Source: Rhodopseudomonas palustris (lineage in GTDB: Bacteria; Pseudomonadota; Alphaproteobacteria; Rhizobiales; Xanthobacteraceae). Taken from it: a stretch of DNA of 64,000 nt. The stretch lies in contig NZ_QYYD01000027.1 in the NCBI RefSeq assembly GCF_003591005.1, positions 1 to 64,000 on the forward strand, given 5' to 3'. The position numbers and the translations under genes are program-made. The notes under the pieces were generated by a model. That model saw only the letters and a program-made list of their open reading frames with translations. It was not told the DNA's origin and did no database searches. Numbering within the stretch: the stretch's first letter is position 1; each line of letters starts with the position of its first letter. Positions 52,720 to 60,613 of the stretch are shown piece after piece.

Positions 52720-53607
52720 CTACTTTCGCCCCTGCTCGCGCAGGTAGTTGATGATCCCGGAAAAATCCGTACCGCCGTGGCCGGCCTGTTCGAACGCTGC
52801 GTAGAGCTCGGCGGCGTGGGAGCCGAGCGGCGTGGCGGCGCCGGAGGACTTTGCGGCTTCCTGCGACAGATTGAGATCCTTCAGCATCAGCGCGGCGGCG
52901 AAGCCCGGCTTGTAGCCGTTGTTCGCCGGCGACGTCGGCACCGGGCCGGGCACCGGGCAATAGGTGGTGAGCGACCAGCACTGGCCGGACGAGGTCGAGG
53001 CGACGTCGTACAGCGCCTGATGCGACAGGCCGAGCTTCTCGGCGAGCGTGAACGCCTCGCCGACCGCGATCATCGAAATGCCGAGGATCATGTTGTTGCA
53101 GATCTTCGCCGCCTGCCCGGCGCCGGCGCCGCCGCAATGCACGATCTTCTTGCCCATCAGTTCGAGGATCGGCTTGGCGGCGGCGAACGCCGCCTCGCTG
53201 CCGCCGGCCATGAAGGTCAGCGTCGCCGCCTTGGCTCCGCCGGTGCCGCCGGAGACCGGCGCATCGACCGACGCCGCGCCGAGCTTCGCCGCGAGCGCAT
53301 GCGCCTGCACCGCGCTCTCGACGTCGATCGTCGAGCAATCGATGATCAATGCGCCCTTTTCGGCATGCGGCAGGATCTCGTTCCAGACCGCCAGCACGTG
53401 CTTGCCGGCCGGCAGCATGGTGACGATCACGTCGGCGCCTTGCACCGCGTCGATCGCACTCTTGGCGGTGGCGACGCCCCCGGCCTTCACCGCGTCGCAC
53501 GACGCCGCGGCGAGATCGAAGCCGGTGACCTGCTGTCCGGCCTTGGCGAGATTGACGGCCATCGGGCCGCCCATGTTGCCGAGACCAATAAATGCGATGG
53601 CCGTCAT
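52720..53607 (-). CDS. mmsB: 3-Hydroxyisobutyrate dehydrogenase
   Basis: Oxidises 3-hydroxyisobutyrate to methylmalonate semialdehyde in valine catabolism, using NAD. The 295-residue chain has an N-terminal Rossmann fold 'FIGLGNMGGPMAVNLAKAG', the substrate loop 'VDAPVSGGTGGAKAATL' and the catalytic lysine in 'GAGQAAKICNNMIL'. Start at ATG 53607. It is the last gene of the mmsA-acd-hydrolase-mmsB cluster, 36 bases after the hydrolase. Confidence 0.94.
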   Translation of the reverse strand: MTAIAFIGLGNMGGPMAVNLAKAGQQVTGFDLAAASCDAVKAGGVATAKSAIDAVQGADVIVTMLPAGKHVLAVWNEILPHAEKGALIIDCSTIDVESAVQAHALAAKLGAASVDAPVSGGTGGAKAATLTFMAGGSEAAFAAAKPILELMGKKIVHCGGAGAGQAAKICNNMILGISMIAVGEAFTLAEKLGLSHQALYDVASTSSGQCWSLTTYCPVPGPVPTSPANNGYKPGFAAALMLKDLNLSQEAAKSSGAATPLGSHAAELYAAFEQAGHGGTDFSGIINYLREQGRK

Positions 53608-53643
53608 GTCCGTCCCCCTTCGTCCCTCGATGATCCGGTTTCT

Positions 53644-54717
53644 TCAGCCCGGGAATTTAAGCTCGTCGGCGCCGCGGTCGACAAAATAACGCGCCACAAT
53701 CTCAGGCGTCACCTCCGCGATGGTCGCGGGGCGCCATTTCGGCTGGCGATCCTTGTCGATCACCGCAGCGCGCACGCCCTCGACGAAGTCCTCGCTGACG
53801 AACACCTGTAGCGCGGCGCGATATTCGTGGACCAGACACTCCTGCAGCGACGCCGCCTGCCGCGCCATCCGCAGCAGTTTGAGCGTCACCTTGAGACTGG
53901 TCGGCGATTTGATGCGCAGCGTCTGCAGCGCCGCCTGCGCGAACTCAGAGCCGTCCTGCTCCAGCGCCGCGACGATCTCGTCGATGCTGTCCTTGCCGAA
54001 CGCCGCATCGATCTCGGCCTGATGCTGCTGCGCCGGTCCCGGATCCGGTGCGAGGCTGAAGCGGGCGATGATGTCGCGCACCTGCGCGGCGCTGGCTCCT
54101 AGGGGCGCCGCGGTCAACGCTTCGCGCAGATCCGGCCACACCACGCTCGGCACAAAGGCATCGGCGAATTTGGCATGGATCGCATCGGCGCCGTTCATGA
54201 TCTCGCCGGTCAGGCCGAAATACGTCCCGATTTCGCCGGGGGCGCGCGTCAGCAGCCACGTGCCGCCGACATCGGGGAAGAAGCCGATACCGACTTCCGG
54301 CATCGCGATCTTGGTCTTCTCGGTAACGATGCGATGGCTGCCGTGGCCGGCAATGCCGACGCCGCCGCCCATCACCAGCCCATCCATCAGCGCCACATAG
54401 GGCTTGGGATAGGCCGCGATGCGCGCATTCATGATGTATTCTTCGCGCCAGAACACCTTGCCGAGATCGCCGCCCTCGCGTGCACTGTTGTACAGCCCGA
54501 CGATGTCGCCGCCCGCGCACAGGCCGCGCTCACCAGCGCCTTCGACCAGGATCAGCGCGATCTGTGGATCGTCCGCGAACGCGATCAGCGCGCGATCGAA
54601 TTCGCGGGTCATTTCCAGCGTCAGCGCATTGATGGCCTTCGGCCGATTGAGACGAATGACGCCGGCCGCTCCTTCGCGGCGGACGATCAGATCGGGCTCG
54701 CTCACCGGCGCGTTCAT
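53644..54717 (-). CDS. 3-Hydroxyisobutyryl-CoA hydrolase (HIBCH-like crotonase)
   Basis: A 357-residue crotonase-fold enzyme. Length and C-terminal extension fit HIBCH rather than short hydratases. 'ERGLCAGGDIVGLY' is the oxyanion block, and 'IAMPEVGIGFFPDVGGTWLL' carries the catalytic glutamate and aspartate. It should release 3-hydroxyisobutyrate from its CoA ester for mmsB. ATG 54717 overlaps the acyl-CoA dehydrogenase stop by four bases (ATGA), indicating translational coupling. Confidence 0.9.
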   Translation of the reverse strand: MNAPVSEPDLIVRREGAAGVIRLNRPKAINALTLEMTREFDRALIAFADDPQIALILVEGAGERGLCAGGDIVGLYNSAREGGDLGKVFWREEYIMNARIAAYPKPYVALMDGLVMGGGVGIAGHGSHRIVTEKTKIAMPEVGIGFFPDVGGTWLLTRAPGEIGTYFGLTGEIMNGADAIHAKFADAFVPSVVWPDLREALTAAPLGASAAQVRDIIARFSLAPDPGPAQQHQAEIDAAFGKDSIDEIVAALEQDGSEFAQAALQTLRIKSPTSLKVTLKLLRMARQAASLQECLVHEYRAALQVFVSEDFVEGVRAAVIDKDRQPKWRPATIAEVTPEIVARYFVDRGADELKFPG

Positions 54718-55862
54718 CGCGCGCCCTCGATCAGCTTGCGCGCCACGATCAGCCGCATGATCTCGTTGGTGCCTTCGAGGATCTGATGCACGCGCAGATC
54801 TCGGACCAGCTTCTCGACGCCGTATTCGGCCAGATAGCCGTAGCCACCGTGCAGTTGAAGGGCTGCATTGGCAACTTCGAAGCCGGTGTCGGTGCCAAAG
54901 CGCTTGGCCATCGCGCACAGCTTGGTGGCGTCCGGGTCCTTGCGATCGAGCGCCGCGGCGGCACGCCACAGGAACGTGCGCGCGGCCTCCAGCTCGGTCG
55001 CCATATCGGCGAGCTTGAATTGCAGCGCCTGGAATTCGTCGAGCCGTTTGCCGAACGCCTTGCGTTCTTTGGTGTAGTCGAGCGCGCGGTCGAGCGCGGC
55101 CTGCGCGCCGCCGAGCGAGCATGCGGCGATGTTGAGGCGGCCGCCGTCGAGCCCGGACATCGCGATCTTGAAGCCGATGCCCTCGTCGCCGAGCCGGTTG
55201 GCGACCGGCACGCGCGCATTCTCGAAGATCACCGCACGGGTCGGCTGCGCGTTCCAGCCCATCTTGCGCTCGTTGGCGCCGAAGCTGAGGCCGGGCATGT
55301 CCTTGTCGACCACCAACGTGGAGATGCCGCCCGGGCCGTCGCCGCCGGTGCGCACCATCACGACATAGAGATCGTTGGCGCCGGCGCCGGAGATGAACTG
55401 CTTCTGGCCGTTGAGGACGTAATGATCTCCATCGCGCACCGCGCGGGTGCGAAGTGCCGCAGCGTCCGAGCCGGAGCCGGGCTCGGTCAGGCAGTAGCTC
55501 GCGATCAGTTCCATGCTGCACAGCTTCGGCAGCCATTGCTGACGCTGCGCCTCCGAGCCGTAGCTGTCGATCATCCACGCTGCCATGTTGTGGATCGAGA
55601 TGAAGGCCGACACTGCTGGGCACCCGGTCGCCAGCGCCTCGAAGATCAGCGCCGCGTCGAACCGCGTCATGGCGCTGCCGCCGACATCCTCGCGGATGTA
55701 GATGCCGCCGATGCCGAGCCCCGCGGCTTCGCGGATCACGTCAAGGGGCAGGTGCTTGTCCTCGTCCCATTTCAGCGCGTGCGGGGCGATCTTCTCGGCC
55801 GCAAAATCGCGCGCCATGTCGCGGACCGCGCGCTGGTCTTCGTTGAGGTCGAATTGCATCAT
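54714..55862 (-). CDS. Acyl-CoA dehydrogenase (isobutyryl-CoA dehydrogenase type)
   Basis: A 382-residue FAD enzyme. 'YCLTEPGSGSDAAAL' is the FAD-binding signature, 'GFKIAMSGLDGGRLNIAACSLGGAQ' the helical core and 'HQILEGTNEIMRLIVARKL' carries the catalytic glutamate region. In this context it should convert isobutyryl-CoA to methacrylyl-CoA. ATG 55862 overlaps the stop codon of the PIN-toxin gene (TGA at 55861-55859): the two genes share bases, so the enzyme may be translated by ribosomes leaving the toxin frame. Confidence 0.93.
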   Translation of the reverse strand: MMQFDLNEDQRAVRDMARDFAAEKIAPHALKWDEDKHLPLDVIREAAGLGIGGIYIREDVGGSAMTRFDAALIFEALATGCPAVSAFISIHNMAAWMIDSYGSEAQRQQWLPKLCSMELIASYCLTEPGSGSDAAALRTRAVRDGDHYVLNGQKQFISGAGANDLYVVMVRTGGDGPGGISTLVVDKDMPGLSFGANERKMGWNAQPTRAVIFENARVPVANRLGDEGIGFKIAMSGLDGGRLNIAACSLGGAQAALDRALDYTKERKAFGKRLDEFQALQFKLADMATELEAARTFLWRAAAALDRKDPDATKLCAMAKRFGTDTGFEVANAALQLHGGYGYLAEYGVEKLVRDLRVHQILEGTNEIMRLIVARKLIEGAR

Positions 55863-56287
55863 TCGGGGTGCCACTCGGAAAGAAGCGTTACGTATTTCGC
55901 AAGATCGGTGCCGGCGAGCTTATCGGCGAAGCGGCGGTCTGCGGTGATCAGTTGGGCATCGAGCCGACGCGCGGTTTCGAGGTAGATCAGGTCGTAGATC
56001 GGATGGCGGAGTTCGCAGGCAATTTCGAACGCCGGCTCGATCAATGGGTCGACCTCAATAAGAACCGGCAAGTATTGCGGCAGTGAACGGAACTGATACG
56101 AGGCCTCGTCGCGGGTCAGCAAGCCTTGCATGGTCTTCCGGGCAAGAACGTTGGCGATTTCGGTGACGATCAATCGCGGTGCGACGAGATGGTCTCCCGT
56201 TCCGTACAGTTCGATCGCAACATCGGACATCTCCTCAAGCACAAGCCATTTCACGGCGACGCTCGCATCGATGATCCACGTCCTCAC
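55859..56287 (-). CDS. PIN-domain toxin (VapC type)
   Basis: A 142-residue PIN ribonuclease. Acidic metal ligands: Asp7 ('TWIIDASVAVKW'), Glu43 ('VTEIANVL'), Asp99 ('PIYDLIYLETA') and Asp117 ('LITADRRF'). Its ATG overlaps the antitoxin gene end by four bases and its stop overlaps the acyl-CoA dehydrogenase start. It belongs to a type II toxin-antitoxin pair inserted in a catabolic operon; target RNA unknown. Confidence 0.92.
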   Translation of the reverse strand: MRTWIIDASVAVKWLVLEEMSDVAIELYGTGDHLVAPRLIVTEIANVLARKTMQGLLTRDEASYQFRSLPQYLPVLIEVDPLIEPAFEIACELRHPIYDLIYLETARRLDAQLITADRRFADKLAGTDLAKYVTLLSEWHPE

Positions 56288-56511
56288 ATCAGGCCTTCCC
56301 TGATCTCGTCAAGAGTAAGCGAGGGCTGGATGCCGCTGCACCGTGAGTGAAAATACCGCGAAACAGCAACGCCTTCTTCAGGCGTGAATGGTTGCTTGCG
56401 TTCGAGCAGCCATTCAACCTCCTGTTCGAATGTGCGACCATTGGCTCGGGCGCGGCGCTCGAACGATTCTTCCAGCTCTTCCACACGACTGCGGGCTTTG
56501 ATCTCGGCCAT
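56284..56511 (-). CDS. Antitoxin of the PIN toxin (VapB-type or related)
   Basis: A 75-residue protein. 'RSRVEELEESFERRARANGRTFEQEVEWLLER' has the helix-helix pattern of ribbon-helix-helix-type antitoxins (often called FitA-like), and a C-terminal toxin-binding tail ends 'LDEIREGLM'. It precedes the toxin with a four-base ATGA-type overlap, typical of TA pairs. An alternative reading frame of nearly the same extent is noise. Confidence 0.82.
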   Translation of the reverse strand: MAEIKARSRVEELEESFERRARANGRTFEQEVEWLLERKQPFTPEEGVAVSRYFHSRCSGIQPSLTLDEIREGLM

Positions 56512-56569
56512 CGCACGTCTCCTCGAAACCGACCGGCCCGGATCAGGGCCGGTCGGGACGACTATCCTA

Positions 56570-58066
56570 TCACTTCATCAGCGGAATCGAAAACTCCGCG
56601 CCTTCCTTGACGCCGGACGGCCAGCGCGAGGTGACGGTCTTGGTCTTGGTGTAGAATCGCACCGAATCCGGACCGTGCTGGTTGAGATCGCCGAAGCCGG
56701 ACTTCTTCCAGCCGCCGAAGGTGTAGTAGGCGATTGGCACCGGGATCGGGACATTGATGCCGACCATGCCGACATTGACCTTGGCGGCGAAGTCGCGCGC
56801 GGCGTCGCCGTCGCGGGTGAAGATCGCGACGCCGTTGCCGTAATCGTGGTCCGACGGCAGCGCCAACGCTTCGGCATAATCGTGAGCACGAACGACGCTC
56901 AGCACCGGGCCGAAGATCTCTTCCTTGTAGATCCGCATGTCCTTGGTGACGTTGTCGAACAGGCAGCCGCCGAGATAGAATCCGTTCTCGTAGCCCTGCA
57001 TCTTGAAGCCGCGGCCGTCGACCGCCAGCGTCGCGCCTTCCTGGACGCCGATTTCGACGTAGTTCTTGACGCGCTCGAGCGCATCCTTGGTCACCAGCGG
57101 ACCGTAGTCGGCGGTCGGATCGGTCGACGGGCCGATCTTCAGCGACTCGACGCGCGGGATCAGCTTTTCCATCAGCTTGTCGGCGGTGGCCTTGCCGACC
57201 GGCACGGCGACCGAGATCGCCATGCAGCGCTCGCCGGCCGAGCCGTAGCCGGCGCCGATCAGCGCGTCGACGGTCTGGTCCATGTCGGCGTCCGGCATGA
57301 TGATGGCGTGGTTCTTGGCACCGCCGAAGCACTGCGCACGCTTGCCGGTCTGCGCCGCGCGCTCATAGATGTACTGCGCGATCGGCGACGAGCCGACGAA
57401 GCCGACGGCCTTGATGTCCGGATCGTCGAGGATGGCGTCGACCGCTTCCTTGTCGCCGTTGACGACGTTGAGGATGCCGGGCGGTAGGCCCGCTTCGAGC
57501 ATCAGCGCCGCCAGCGCCATCGGCACGCCCGGATCGCGCTCCGACGGCTTCAGGATGAAGGCGTTGCCGCAGGCGATCGCCGGCGCGAACTTCCACATCG
57601 GGATCATCGCCGGGAAGTTGAACGGGGTGATGCCGGCGACGACGCCGAGCGGCTGGCGCATCGAATAGATGTCGATACCCGGGCCGGCGCCCTCGGTGTA
57701 TTCGCCCTTCATCAGATGCGGGATGCCGGTGGCAAATTCGGCGACTTCGAGGCCGCGCTGAATGTCGCCTTTGGCGTCCGGAATGGTCTTGCCGTGCTCG
57801 CGGGCCAGCAATTCGGCGAGCTTGTCGTAGTCGCGCTGCACCAGTTCAAGGAACTTCATCAGCACGCGGGCGCGGCGCTGCGGATTGGTGGCGCCCCAGG
57901 CAGGCTGGGCGGCGGCGGCGTTCTCGACCGCGGCGCGCATTTCGGCCTTGGTGGCAAGCGCGACCTTGGCTTTGACCTCGCCGGTCATCGGCTCGAACAC
58001 GTCGGCGAAGCGTCCCGACTTGCCCTCGACTTCCTTGCCGCCGATGAAGTGCCCAATCGTGCGCAT
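56570..58066 (-). CDS. mmsA: Methylmalonate-semialdehyde dehydrogenase (acylating)
   Basis: A 498-residue CoA-acylating aldehyde dehydrogenase turning methylmalonate semialdehyde into propionyl-CoA. 'GVVAGITPFNFPAMIPMWKFAPA' and 'NGDKEAVDAILDDPDIKAVGFVGSS' are cofactor-binding blocks and 'GSAGERCMAISVAV' contains the catalytic cysteine. AGGAGG six bases before ATG 58066 decides the start; the frame reaches further upstream without support. First gene of the valine cluster. The region upstream (58067-58236) holds no other gene. Confidence 0.96.
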   Translation of the reverse strand: MRTIGHFIGGKEVEGKSGRFADVFEPMTGEVKAKVALATKAEMRAAVENAAAAQPAWGATNPQRRARVLMKFLELVQRDYDKLAELLAREHGKTIPDAKGDIQRGLEVAEFATGIPHLMKGEYTEGAGPGIDIYSMRQPLGVVAGITPFNFPAMIPMWKFAPAIACGNAFILKPSERDPGVPMALAALMLEAGLPPGILNVVNGDKEAVDAILDDPDIKAVGFVGSSPIAQYIYERAAQTGKRAQCFGGAKNHAIIMPDADMDQTVDALIGAGYGSAGERCMAISVAVPVGKATADKLMEKLIPRVESLKIGPSTDPTADYGPLVTKDALERVKNYVEIGVQEGATLAVDGRGFKMQGYENGFYLGGCLFDNVTKDMRIYKEEIFGPVLSVVRAHDYAEALALPSDHDYGNGVAIFTRDGDAARDFAAKVNVGMVGINVPIPVPIAYYTFGGWKKSGFGDLNQHGPDSVRFYTKTKTVTSRWPSGVKEGAEFSIPLMK

Positions 58067-58236
58067 CCATTCCTCCTGAAGGGGTGTTTTGTGGCCCCCC
58101 TTGAACAGCCTTTTTCGGGCTTTGGGAAGAGCCTGGACGCGGACGGGCCCCCGACAAACTGCAGGGATTGCCAAAAGCGGCGAAACGCCACCGCTCGCCG
58201 CCATGTTCGCGGAGATCCGGCGGACCAGCCGAAGCC

Positions 58237-58920
58237 TTACAGGGCGGCCTTCGCCTTGGGCGTGGCGGATGCTTTCGCGGCCGACTTGCCGGCGGCCTTC
58301 TTGGCCGGCCGGGCGGCGCTTTGCTTGCCGAGCCGCTTCACGGGTGCGGCGCGGCCGAGCACCGCCTCGCGTCCGGCGTCGAGGATCGTGTCGGAGAGTT
58401 CCCCCGTGCCGGCGATCCGCGCCATCAGCAACCCGCCCATCATCGTGGCCAGCGCGGCGATCGCCTGCTTTCGTGCAACCTTTGGTGGCGCGTCGACATA
58501 TTCGGACGCGATCGCGTCGATCATGGCGTCGAGTTTGGCGGCGAAAGCCTTGCGGGTCTTGGTACTCTCCCGAGCGACTTCGGCGCCGAGCGCCGGCACT
58601 GCACAGCCGCGTCCGGGATCGTCGCGATGTGAGGCGGACAGATAATGATCGACGATCAGCGCCAGTCGCTGCTCGCGCGGCGTATCGGCCGCGAGCTTGC
58701 GCCAGCGCGCGGTCGAGCGATCCATCGCGTAGGTAAAGGCTTCGATCAGCAATTGCTCGCGCGAGGCGAAATGCGCGTAAAAGCCACCGTGGGTAAGGCC
58801 GGCCTCCTTCATCAGGTCGGCGACGCCGATGCCATGGGCGCCTTTCTCACGCAACCTCACCGATGCTTTCTGCACGATGCGGGCATGGGTTTCGAGCTTA
58901 TGTTCCTTGGAATAGCGCAT
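58237..58920 (-). CDS. TetR-family regulator with Lys/Ala-rich tail
   Basis: A 227-residue regulator. The TetR helix-turn-helix lies at about residues 18-60 ('IGVADLMKEAGLTHGGFYAHFASREQLLIEAF'). The C-terminal ligand domain is followed by an unusual 35-residue basic tail, 'AARPAKKAAGKSAAKASA', resembling histone-like extensions. An inverted repeat (58949-58970) lies upstream. It sits downstream of the PaaI-like gene, same strand; whether it controls mmsA or the thioesterase/hydratase genes is open. Confidence 0.88.
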   Translation of the reverse strand: MRYSKEHKLETHARIVQKASVRLREKGAHGIGVADLMKEAGLTHGGFYAHFASREQLLIEAFTYAMDRSTARWRKLAADTPREQRLALIVDHYLSASHRDDPGRGCAVPALGAEVARESTKTRKAFAAKLDAMIDAIASEYVDAPPKVARKQAIAALATMMGGLLMARIAGTGELSDTILDAGREAVLGRAAPVKRLGKQSAARPAKKAAGKSAAKASATPKAKAAL

Positions 58921-58948
58921 GGCGATCCAGCCGTGTCCCAGATAGTTG

Positions 58949-58970
58949 CCCGGACCAAGATATGTCCGGG
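58949..58970. promoter_or_regulatory. Inverted repeat upstream of the TetR gene
   Basis: cccggac-N8-gtccggg, perfect seven-base arms, 29 bases upstream of the TetR start. A candidate autoregulatory operator. It differs from the 59602 palindrome. Confidence 0.45.
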
Positions 58971-59019
58971 ATCATATTATGCCATCGAACGCGGCGCTGC
59001 GCTGCAAGTTTCAACCGCC

Positions 59020-59586
59020 TCAGGAGTCTTGCGGAGGTGAGCGGTGCTGAGGTCCGGCGCCGATCATCGCGAAGGTCGCGGTGGCGTGCACAGCGAGCTT
59101 GCCACCGCCGTCATACACGAAGTCTTCGGTATAACTGGACTGCCGGCCGAGCTTCACCACCCGCCCTTCGGCGCTGATCGTACCAGAACGTACCGAGAGC
59201 GGCCGCAGATAGGTCAGTTTGAGATCCATCGTCACCGAGCCTTGCCCGGCCGGCAGTTCGGTGGAAATCGCACACCCCATTGCGGTGTCGAGCAGAGCAG
59301 CCGCTACCGCGCCGTGCAGCATCCCGACGGTGTTTTCAAGACTCTGCTCGGGGTCGAGCCGCATCACGATCCGTCCGGGGTGCACTTCGGCCATCTTAAA
59401 GCCGATCAACTTGGCGAGCGGCGGCGGCGGCAGCCGTCCGTCTCGGATCGCGGCCATCACCTCGATGCCGGGCATCGTCGAGGCCGCGCGGGCGACCGGT
59501 CCGGGTTCCTGCCAGTCGATTGTGCGGCTGCGACGCTGCGACGGCGCGAACAATTCCGCAGATCGAGGCTCATCCAGCAGGCTCAT
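59020..59586 (-). CDS. PaaI-type hotdog thioesterase
   Basis: A 188-residue thioesterase with one hotdog fold in residues about 60-180: 'VGMLHGAVAAALLDTAMGCAI' holds the helix with catalytic aspartate and 'VTMDLKLTYLRPL' the strand typical of PaaI/HGG proteins. The N-terminus (1-50) is longer than usual. It should hydrolyse acyl- or aryl-CoA. Divergent from the hydratase gene across a perfect 10-base-arm palindrome. Confidence 0.9.
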   Translation of the reverse strand: MSLLDEPRSAELFAPSQRRSRTIDWQEPGPVARAASTMPGIEVMAAIRDGRLPPPPLAKLIGFKMAEVHPGRIVMRLDPEQSLENTVGMLHGAVAAALLDTAMGCAISTELPAGQGSVTMDLKLTYLRPLSVRSGTISAEGRVVKLGRQSSYTEDFVYDGGGKLAVHATATFAMIGAGPQHRSPPQDS

Positions 59587-59601
59587 CGCACGCTCCGTCT
59601 A

Positions 59602-59625
59602 GTTATATGATAGACATCATATAAC
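59602..59625. promoter_or_regulatory. Perfect palindromic operator between thioesterase and hydratase genes
   Basis: gttatatgat-agac-atcatataac: ten-base perfect arms around a four-base centre. It sits 16 bases upstream of the thioesterase start and about 105 bases upstream of the hydratase start. The half-site ttatatgat recurs before the MFS gene at 60546. Confidence 0.7.
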
Positions 59626-59730
59626 GGAAGTGCCGCCCCGGCAAGTTCCGGCCGCCGACGGCTTGACAGGCATGGGCTCTTGCTCGCCAAGATGCCGCAC
59701 CTCCCCCGCCCGAGCCTCGCGAGACAGTCG

Positions 59731-60501
59731 ATGCAGATGTTCAATTCCCACTGCGGCATCATCCGCGATCCCCGCGGCGTCGCCACGTTGACGATCTGCG
59801 GCGCCGGGTCGCTCAACATTCTGAACTCTGTGGTGATCGATGCGGTGCGCGAGGGCCTGACGTGGCTCGCCGCGGACGACACCCTCCGCGTGCTGATCAT
59901 CGCCGGAGAGAGCAGCCGCAGTCTGATCGGCGGCGCCGACATCAAGGAGATGGCAACGCTCGATCAGGCGTCCGCCGAGCGCTTCATCACCGGCCTCGGC
60001 AATCTATGTGAGACCGTGCGTACCATGCCTTGCCCGGTGATCGCGCGTATTCCGGGCTGGTGCCTCGGCGGCGGACTGGAATTCGCCGCCGCCTGCGACT
60101 TCCGCGTCGCCGCCGACAACGCGAAATTTTCCATGCCCGAGGTGCGCGTCGGCATCCCCTCGGTGATCCATGCCGCGTTGTTGCCGCGGCTGATCGGCTG
60201 GAGCCGAACGCGCTGGCTGCTGATGACCGCCGAGACAATCGACGCGCCAACTGCGTTGGCCTGGGGGCTTGTGGACAAGCTCGCCGCTCCGGCCGAACTC
60301 GACGCCGCCGTCGAGAGTGTGGTCGCCTCCCTGCTCGCCGCCGCGCCGCAGGCATTGCGATCGCAGAAGGCGCTGCTCACCGCCTGGCACGACATGCCGC
60401 TGGGGGAAGCCGTCGCGCATTCGGTCGGCGTGTTCGGACAGGCTTATCTGACCGGCGAGCCGCAGCGGCTGATGGGCGAGTTCCTGCAGCGCAAACGCTG
60501 A
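59731..60501 (+). CDS. Enoyl-CoA hydratase
   Basis: A 256-residue classical crotonase. 'IPGWCLGGGLEFAAACDF' and 'AKFSMPEVRVGIPS' retain both catalytic glutamates of the hydratase type. 'SRSLIGGADIKEM' is the oxyanion loop. ATG 59731 is chosen because the fold starts there; ATG 59692 would add 13 residues. Divergent from the thioesterase gene and followed by an MFS gene. Confidence 0.9.
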   Translation: MQMFNSHCGIIRDPRGVATLTICGAGSLNILNSVVIDAVREGLTWLAADDTLRVLIIAGESSRSLIGGADIKEMATLDQASAERFITGLGNLCETVRTMPCPVIARIPGWCLGGGLEFAAACDFRVAADNAKFSMPEVRVGIPSVIHAALLPRLIGWSRTRWLLMTAETIDAPTALAWGLVDKLAAPAELDAAVESVVASLLAAAPQALRSQKALLTAWHDMPLGEAVAHSVGVFGQAYLTGEPQRLMGEFLQRKR

Positions 60502-60545
60502 CGACCATGCCGCACGCAACCCGGCGGCTTGCAATGCGGGCGGCG

Positions 60546-60569
60546 CATTATATGATGACTGTAATATTT
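60546..60569. promoter_or_regulatory. Partial copy of the 59602 operator upstream of the MFS gene
   Basis: Contains ttatatgat identical to a half-site of the palindrome at 59602, followed by an imperfect second half (gtaatatttta), about 50 bases before the MFS start. Supports joint control of hydratase and carrier. Confidence 0.45.
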
Positions 60570-60613
60570 TACAGCCGGCGCTTGCCGGCCTTTGCTGCAT
60601 CGGGACTCAGCCC

